Source: Thysanoteuthis rhombus
Lineage: Eukaryota > Mollusca > Cephalopoda > Oegopsida > Thysanoteuthidae
Assembly (NCBI GenBank): GCA_963457665.1
Contig: OY735212.1
Coordinates: 4,414,397 to 4,478,396, forward strand
Length of the DNA: 64,000 nucleotides
Direction of reading: 5' to 3'
Notes under the pieces: model-generated
The model's database searches: none
What the model was told of the DNA's origin: nothing
The model's input: the letters and a program-made list of their open reading frames with translations, nothing else
Translations under genes and position numbers: made by a program
Part shown: one piece after another, positions 57,513 to 64,000 of the stretch
Layout: every line of letters starts with the position of its first letter
Numbering within the stretch: position 1 is the stretch's first letter

Positions 57513-57587
<75 letters not shown>
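57511..57587. repeat. (GT)n microsatellite
   Basis: About 38 GT units with two interruptions. Followed at 57640-57690 by a CGAAACATGTTGG-type terminal motif on the minus strand. Confidence 0.95.
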
Positions 57588-57984
57588 ATTTAAATGACTG
57601 AAAAAGAAAACAATGAGGATGTATAAAATAAAATTTAACACACCAACATGTTTCGCTTTTCGGCTCCATCAAAGCAATAACAATATTCGAATTATCTGGC
57701 TTTGAGTTATATTTTTCAAGTTTCACAATGTATGAGTGGCAAACGCTCAGTATTTTGACATTGTGAAGAAACTGTAATGTTTAATTGGATTTATATATTC
57801 AAAAAATTCAAATTATGGATCATGAATAAAACTTATAGTGGATTTTACAAACATTTGTTGAAGAATAGTGGACTTTTTTCAGGATTATGTTTTTGTATTA
57901 TTATACGTGTGTGCGTTTCGTTAGTTTTTAATAAGGGAATTAAAAGGTGTTTGGCCTGCTTTTAATTGATTATTTTTGGGTATA

Positions 57985-58335
57985 TAAATCCAACAGGGAT
58001 CGAACCCACTAACAACGGCCAGCAAAACCAAAATGTTCATCATTGCTTTTTGACGTACGTCCTGGTCTATATTTCCTGATGATTACTTAGCATAGTTTAG
58101 TATAAGCCCATAAATAGTGGAAAATCCAATGAGGCTCGAACCGACTAACAACTGCCACCAAGATTGGCGTGCAGATCACAACATACATCCTGAACCATTT
58201 TTTCACAAAATTCATTGTCATAAAAGTTTTGTATCAGTCCATCAATAGTGGGAATTCCAATGTGGATCGAACCCACTAACATTTGCCAGCGAGATTAGCA
58301 AGCTGATCATTGTTATATGACGTCTGTATTGATCC
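57985..58335 (-). repeat. Three-copy tandem array of a tRNA-like SINE head, period about 130 bp
   Basis: The units start near 57990, 58127 and 58256. Each has CCAA...GGATCGAACCCACTAAC (inverse box B), then GCCAGC.A.....AGC and, in the last, CAAGCTGATCATTGTTA. Same family as 45565-45800 in reverse orientation. Confidence 0.55.
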
Positions 58336-58887
58336 ATTCTTTTATATGGTGTACTCGTTAATCCCACTAGTCCAAAAATTAATCCGTCTTGAATTAACCC
58401 CCTTTGGATTGTTTGCCATTCAAAATCTCTGTAGAAGGGCGGATAAAACTCGACGGCAGATGTGATTAAATTTTGGAGCGGATGCACAAAAGCAAGAACC
58501 ATCCAGTATGGGAAATCGGCACTAAAGATCTTCGCACTCACTATTTCTAGCATGTCTAATTGGTATCATCAGTCAACTCAAAAATTTTTACGGGGCACTA
58601 TTACAGCACCAGGACTATATTCCCTGCAGTCCAGTTCATTTCAATTCTTGACTGCAGCCATCGTTGGGGGTTGAGGGCAGGAAATGTCTTCTTCCATGCT
58701 AATCTGGTATGTATACTGCACTATGAATTGCTGTGCTTGATTTTTCCAGATGCCCTCCCAGTAAGTTTGTCACAGCCAAGCGGTGCCCATCTCCTCTCTG
58801 AGCTTACGACTGATGATTGGATATTAAGTTAATGGATGGGAGAGCCCTCGATCTGTACACTTCACTGATATGTTATTTTTTCTGGAG

Positions 58888-59041
58888 ATCCAACCGTGCT
58901 GTGTGCACGCCATTGCCACACTCTCCCGACAAACGGTACAGTGTAAGCACCATAGATGAAAAAACAAGAGACACAAGTTCAATGATACGTCCACCATCCG
59001 TGGTAGTTGATGCAGAGGGAGAGGAGGAGGAGGAAAATCAA
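58888..59041 (+). CDS. Candidate isolated coding exon, unknown gene
   Basis: This open stretch has protein-like composition, unlike the surrounding AT-rich translations. It contains HSPDKRYSVSTIDEKTRDTS, then an acidic end with DAEGEEEEENQ. A pyrimidine run with AG (TTTTTTCTGGAG) precedes it and CAA|GTAGTC follows, so it could be a 154-nt internal exon of 51 full codons. It looks like a phosphorylatable cytoplasmic loop or tail segment (Ser/Thr and Glu-rich). I do not recognise the family. No neighbouring exon was found, so a pseudogene fragment or chance is possible. Confidence 0.25.
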
Positions 59042-59639
59042 GTAGTCTTTCTTCGATTCATCTTATTCTCATACTTGTAAAATTTTGCATTATGGAAATA
59101 TTCTGCAAGTATTAATTTCAATGAAAATCGTAAAAGGACATTTTGTACGTTTGGAGGGGGTATCTTTGGCTTTTTATGCGACCCTTGAATATTTTATTAT
59201 GACATCATCAGTTGCTGGTAAAAAAAATCGATCAGAATAGATGTTATACCTTTTCATGACGTCACACCTTTTACTGACATCATATATTTCAATGACTGCC
59301 ACCACCCTTCCTATTCATATTGTTTATCTGAGACCAACCGACAGACTAAAAAGGATCTTATAGAAATTTATTGACACGTCTAAAAGAAAAACAACAAATA
59401 ATCACTATTTGGGAAAAATATGAACGAGTAGTCAAGTTATAATGAATATTTTTTGCAAAGGATTCATTATTCCTAATATTTACATTAAAGGGAGGTGACT
59501 CCCCATTATATGTACGGATATAGTATATTTTTGAGTTGTCTCCCCTCGTGCACACACACACGGGGGTATAAATAGTTATTATCAGCAGCTGTCCTTATAA
59601 GTCAACTGTTCGACGGCCCTTTTCATCTCCTCTCATGAC

Positions 59640-59945
59640 GAGCATGACAGCGCTATTCTCTGTCATTTTTATCAGCAAACAATTCTCAGCTCTCCATTTT
59701 GTATCAAGTCTTTCCTGCTGCGTTTACAATCCCAGGTATACCAATCAGTTAAACCCTTTGCTCCATCTACCGTCGTTCCTTCTTGCCAAGTGTCCAACCC
59801 ATCTCCATTTTTGTCACTTCATTGATTGAATAATATCTCCCTCTCTGGTCAGCCTACAGGTCTATGTTAATCTTTTTCTATCTCTTAGAGTTATACCTAG
59901 CATTGTTCTTTCCGTGGTTCTCTGTGTGATTCTAAGTTGGTTTTC
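59640..59945 (-). mobile_element. LINE 3' tail (RTE-like RT C-terminus), degenerate
   Basis: The minus strand reads QLRITQRTTERTMLGITLRD-like text, then KWRWVGHLARRNDGRW, the typical C-terminal region after the RT domain of RTE-like elements. There are several stops. It belongs to the same subfamily as 43560-44025 and 8362-8712. Confidence 0.65.
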
Positions 59946-60254
59946 TTCCTTTTTTTTCTCTTCTTTTTACCGCCTTTCATTACTTTATCGAGTTCTCCTC
60001 TTAAATATAGTTCTTTCTAGTTTTATTCCCGTATTTCTCCTTTCTCATTACTTCTAATAATTTTGTTTGTTTTTTTGTTGTTGTTTTTTTGTATTCCATT
60101 TTAATTGTTTTCATTTGTAATGCAGAGAATCTCAGCTCAGCTATGTGTTAGAATTTTACTTTTCAACCCTGTACTACTTTCGTTATTCCACTAGGCCAGG
60201 AATCTGTTTTCTATCGCAAGCCAAAAGTTGTCAATGTTCTCTACTTCTATCTTA

Positions 60255-60490
60255 TTAGGCAGATTGTTTAAAATTAAATTCAACTCTATACACTACCATT
60301 TTACACTCACTTCCGATATCTTCTTTGTTTATAACAGTAACGTCTTCAAAGATATTGATCTTGTCAGCTATTAAGAAGATAACATCTTTACAGATATCAT
60401 GGCATTCCTGATGGATCGATGGAAGACCCAATAGCATTTCTTCATGTGCCTTCGTGGGCAACGCATCACCGAGTGCGAACAGACTCTATT
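60255..60490 (-). pseudogene. LINE endonuclease C-terminal fragment
   Basis: The minus-strand frame contains FLIADKINIFEDVTVI then NKEDIGSECKMVVYRVEFN. This resembles the end of the apurinic-type endonuclease of RTE/CR1-like LINEs, where IDYI...DV.VI is followed by GSDHR.V. Here the usual Asp-His pair reads Glu-Cys, so it is probably inactive. It ends at a stop just after FKQSA. A same-strand RT tail lies 300 bp downstream (59640-59945), as expected for one internally deleted LINE copy. Confidence 0.55.
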
Positions 60491-60785
60491 TAAGTATGTC
60501 TTTGATATAAATCAAATTAAGAAATATAAAGTTCTCCAGTACAATGCATCACTGAAGATCATCGATTAGACCAGCTGATGTTGGACCTGGAAAATATCTC
60601 TTGACAGATTGCAGGTATCAGTGAAATCCATAAAAAGGCATTATATAATATATATATTATCATAGTGCTCACTTTTTCCCGCAAAAGAAAATCATAAATA
60701 TGCGGTGTTATCTGCTCTTGGCAAGGATCTTCTCTCGATCCCCTACATCTCTGTAGAAACGGTAAATTCCAAGTCACTTCCTCTG

Positions 60786-60910
60786 TGACGTCATACGGAA
60801 CTATCAATAAGATAACTGATCGTTATCTTTATGGTATTTAAATTGTCGTGGTAAACCCTCTCTCTCTCAATCTCTCTCTCTCTCTCTCTCTCTGTTCTGA
60901 TGGCTTCGAG
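60786..60910 (+). promoter_or_regulatory. CRE/TATA-like promoter with ATG and strong splice donor
   Basis: A perfect CRE palindrome TGACGTCA (60786-60793) is followed 40 bp on by TATTTAAAT (60835-60843) and a CT-rich tract (about 60857-60893). Then comes ATG GCT TCG AG (from 60900), ending in a consensus donor GAG|GTAAGC at 60910. The order and spacing suit a plus-strand transcript start with a tiny first coding exon (Met-Ala-Ser). No downstream exon could be identified. An LTR promoter is an alternative, since part of it resembles 37632-37652. Confidence 0.35.
60857..60893. repeat. (CT)n tract
   Basis: CT run inside the candidate leader upstream of ATG 60900. Confidence 0.9.
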
Positions 60911-60999
60911 GTAAGCTCGTTCTCTTCTCTCTCTATTTAGTTAGGATAGTTAATATAGTTTTTACACACTTACTTTTTACACATGCATCATCACTTATG

Positions 61000-62490
61000 A
61001 AAAGTAATCCGTTCTTCATTCATCTAAAAGAACACATCCTATCTAAGTTAAGCACTCTCACCGTAGTTAGGTTGGACCTCCAAAGATTACTTCAAAGTGG
61101 CTACAACTAGGATGACCAAACTGACGGACATTCAACAGACTCTATCTAGCATTTAATGGGCGACATTCCTTTCCGTCCATTGTTCTTATCTCTGCATCCT
61201 TATTCTGGTAGATCCCTCGCACAAGTCTGTGTCGACAGAAACTCCAATTCTTTATTTTAATTCACTCGTGAATTAGAACTCATCACTGCTGTTAACCTAT
61301 TCATTTGTTCTTATTTCCACGTTTTGTTAACAATCCAACAAATAGTTACTAACCTTATTTTTTGTGCTTAAGCAGTGAACATGTTACTTACCAGGACTTA
61401 TCTCCTCAGATCAATTCTGGTAATTTATATGGGGGGGCAAAAATGATTAGCAGCCCCAAATTATTAAGAAATGGATATATGTTCCAACAGTGTGATCATA
61501 AATCGTATTATATTATATAGACACATCATTTGAAATGATCTCCCATTATTACTTGGTGAATGTATCATCTGGTCAAGGCAATGCAAATTGAATAAACAAT
61601 TAAAGAAGATGGGACTGCTACAGGAATCGAACTGGCAACCGATAGGGTAGCTGCTTCAACGTTGTGTTACTCTAACCATTGAGCTAAACAGCCGCAGGAA
61701 ATGCAAAGGCCCAACTGCTTCAACTCCAAATTCTCATTTTGTTTATTCACAGTCTATATCTGCCCAATCTATTTCTTTCAGTGCAGACAATTATATCATT
61801 ATGAAAAGGATATATGATCTGACCGATTGATTACGAATTGCGTCATATTATATATATATGTATGATTTTTTCGTGAAAAATGAGTAAACTACAAAACACA
61901 TGTGAAATCTATTTCTCCGATTTTCTCTAATCAAAATGTAGCTCTGTCTTGGTTTGAAAACTTATCCATATACATTGAGCACTTTGATAGATATTACTGA
62001 AATTCCATCGCACTACTTTTATTACTTTTTCTTTGAGCAGTATGATACGTTGAATATATAGCAAGTGAATTCTGCCTCGTAGGACAAGCGGTTATTAGGT
62101 CCAATTCTGCAAGAATCTTTTCAAATGTCTGTAATCATCGCTAATTTGTTTCATTTATTGGGACCAATGCACCGTTCATTTGGACCAGGCAGCAGTGCTA
62201 CCGAATTAACATTTTTTGAAATAAAACATATTCTTTAAAATTGCCCAAACATCTATCTTTCGAGTTTATTAGCCCGTAATTCAAATTAAATGTGAAACTT
62301 CAAGAAGAAGAAGAAAAAAGGTTGCTATAAGAGGTACGTGTGTTGTGTTTTTATACATCTTATTTTCCTCGAATTAGGGGGAATTTGTGGAGTGTATAAA
62401 GAAAAGTTGTTTGTTTTATCAAACCAGCCGGTTATTGGGTCTAAAATTGTTGGTCCCCGGAATCCACTATGTATATATATAATCTGGAAA
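61000..62490. other. 5' flank without recognised exons
   Basis: AT-rich sequence with the tRNA-like piece at 61605. GCGGTTATTAGGTCCAATTC at 62089 and CCGGTTATTGGGTCTAAAAT at 62429 are related. Nothing else supported. Confidence 0.4.
61605..61696 (-). repeat. tRNA-like sequence (pseudo-tRNA or SINE head)
   Basis: Minus strand: GGCTGTTTAGCTCAATGGTT followed by AGAG, a near-perfect A box with D-arm, and CCAGTTCGATTCCTG, a B box with T-loop. The T stem has mismatches, the acceptor arms do not pair cleanly and the spacing is long (about 90 nt). I could not fix an anticodon. Probably not a working tRNA. Confidence 0.45.
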
Positions 62491-62494
62491 ACTT

Positions 62495-62760
62495 TCTATC
62501 TTTAAACACGAAACATTGAAAAACTTTTTGTGCCACTTCAGTCTCTTATTTCCCGATATCTGTCATTGCAATTTATGTAAATTTTTTTTCAGTTTTTTCC
62601 CCGTTTTACATATACTTTATTATCATGGTACAATGTGTAAATTTTATCTTGTGATCACCAGTTGTTTACCATGTAACCGCTTCGGGGATTTAAAAAAACA
62701 AAATAGTTATATTGACATGGCGCCCCAGCAGTGTTGATCAACTACAATCCTCCTTTTAGC
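62495..62760 (+). repeat. Family B repeat
   Basis: CTTTAAACACGAAACATTG, CAGTTGTTTACCATGTAACC, ACATGGCGCCCCAGCAGTGT, TGATCAACTAC. Good end-to-end agreement with 30090-30352. Confidence 0.6.
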
Positions 62761-63594
62761 TATCTTTTGACGTATACCTAGTGTCATGTAGTCTATCATT
62801 TTATATAGGGTATTATATGCATTTTATATTGATATTAATCTATACTTCATATTTTTCTTGAAACAGGACTTAATTGCGTAGATTATCCCCCATCCACACA
62901 TCAAAAATGTATTTAACAACAAGAGATCAGTAAGTATAATAACAGACATGACTCGCTGTTCGAGTCATTTCAATTAAATATTCACCCATGTGAATATCAG
63001 ATCCACTGTGTCAGTTTCTATCCCAGACTACGTACAAACAAACTTATGATATCATTTTTAAGAATACTAATTACACAGAAAAACTTCTTCCAGTAGATTC
63101 TCTACCAACAAATTCAACTGAAGAATTTGAAAATTTTCCTGTTAACCTAATAGTTATTTTTCCACGTCGTATACCATCAAGCTTCCATTAAAGTTTTTTT
63201 TTAACACTTTTAATTATCAAATAAAGTATCAATATATACATATATGGTTGAAAGGAAACGAAACAACTTTCTAGCGGGCAGTAACATCACAATGGGCGAT
63301 TCCATTAACATACACAATTTGTATCATGGCTTACTATGTTCGATCTCCCGACCAACGCCAAACTACCTATGAGTCAGACAAATGGTTCCCGTCAATACAA
63401 TGACCTTAGACACCGACTAAGACTAGATCCATCTCTTTTGGTTACCTAATTCTCCTAACATTAATGCAAATTGATCTATTCTAGTATACATTTATTCATT
63501 TATTCTAATTCTATACTCTCGTGTAATCATATTCTATAATTCTTGTTATTGTTTCACTACGATCAAGTAGATAAGTTTCTAAGGGAATGTCTAA

Positions 63595-63927
63595 TCACGG
63601 CTTTATCAAATTGTCTAAAAATCTCACTATTTTTGCCACCTTGATCGACCATTCTTAAAACTAAAGAAACAAGATCAAGCGAATCCCAAATATTCTGATA
63701 ATATCATTCTGCAAAATAACTTGTTCTAAAAGGCATTCTCACTATACGGAACGGCAAAATATCTCGTTAATCAAACGCTCCATTCTCAATTTTAATATTC
63801 AAATCTAGGAATGTTGCTTGCATTCCATTATCTTCACATTTCAATTCAAGATCCTCAGGTTTATATATTAATATGCGATTTTCCGATTTCTCCGCCATCA
63901 TCAAGAACACATAAGTTGTCAATAAAA
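63595..63927 (-). pseudogene. Reverse transcriptase relic (probably Penelope-like retroelement)
   Basis: Reading the minus strand from 63927, a FIDNLCVLDDGG stretch stands where such RTs have the YxDD active site. It is followed after a frameshift by EDLELKCEDNGMQATFLDLN and, after an in-frame stop, by RDILPFRIVRMPF. The motif order (catalytic loop, ATFLDL, then DKRD..PF.IVRMP) is familiar from RTs common in marine invertebrate genomes. At least three stops and one shift break it, and the active-site second Asp is Asn. The 5' part would lie beyond 64000. The Penelope assignment is tentative. Confidence 0.6.
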
Positions 63928-64000
63928 CAGGTGCAATTTTAAAATGACTGAGCTCGTTTTATTTTAGTTCTAATGGAGATGACATGAATATATTCGTATC

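Noticed and set aside
57985-58335. CRISPR-like array from regularly spaced repeats
   Set aside because: Three diverged 130-bp units of tRNA-like origin in an animal genome; no short exact repeats or uniform spacers.
61605-61696. A functional tRNA gene
   Set aside because: Good A and B boxes, but poor acceptor and T stems and no secure anticodon loop; kept only as a tRNA-like repeat.

Overview
This is an AT-rich animal genomic window. The only multi-exon gene I can support is the N-terminal part of a minus-strand orthologue of the splicing factor HTATSF1 (Tat-SF1; Cus2 in yeast). Six coding exons, 54430 down to 12611, join without a frame error into 387 codons: acidic N-terminus, an aromatic/Q-rich linker, RRM1, a basic linker and the first part of the UHM-type second RRM. 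The 3' end of the gene lies beyond base 1. A non-coding first exon is plausible near 56.4 kb.

Organism: the huge introns, the dense (AT)n/(GT)n microsatellites, many tRNA-like SINEs, RTE-like LINE tails ending in GAT repeats and many small inverted-repeat elements suggest a mollusc, most probably a coleoid cephalopod such as an octopus. This is inference from style, not from a database match.

Layout: 1-12610 is the intron after the last visible exon. It holds a dead mariner, several MITEs, SINE pieces and two LINE tails. 12611-12700 is the exon for UHM helix 1. 12701-47139 is a single 34.4 kb intron packed with repeats: two abundant ~300-400 bp families, a Tigger-like relic, a possible solo LTR, a minisatellite, and several SINE and inverted pairs. 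47140-54430 holds the other five coding exons, spaced 0.9-2.5 kb apart. 54431-64000 is the 5' flank: a candidate leader exon, a three-copy SINE array, a possible plus-strand exon near 58.9 kb, an internally deleted LINE, a CRE/TATA-like promoter with an ATG and a strong splice donor near 60.9 kb, a tRNA-like sequence and a reverse-transcriptase relic at the right edge.

I found no CRISPR array, operon, virus or intact transposon. The most interesting items are the position of the giant intron inside the UHM fold, a poly-tyrosine tract in the protein, hammerhead-ribozyme-like cores in repeats, a 44/45 inverted duplication, and near-perfect hairpin elements.
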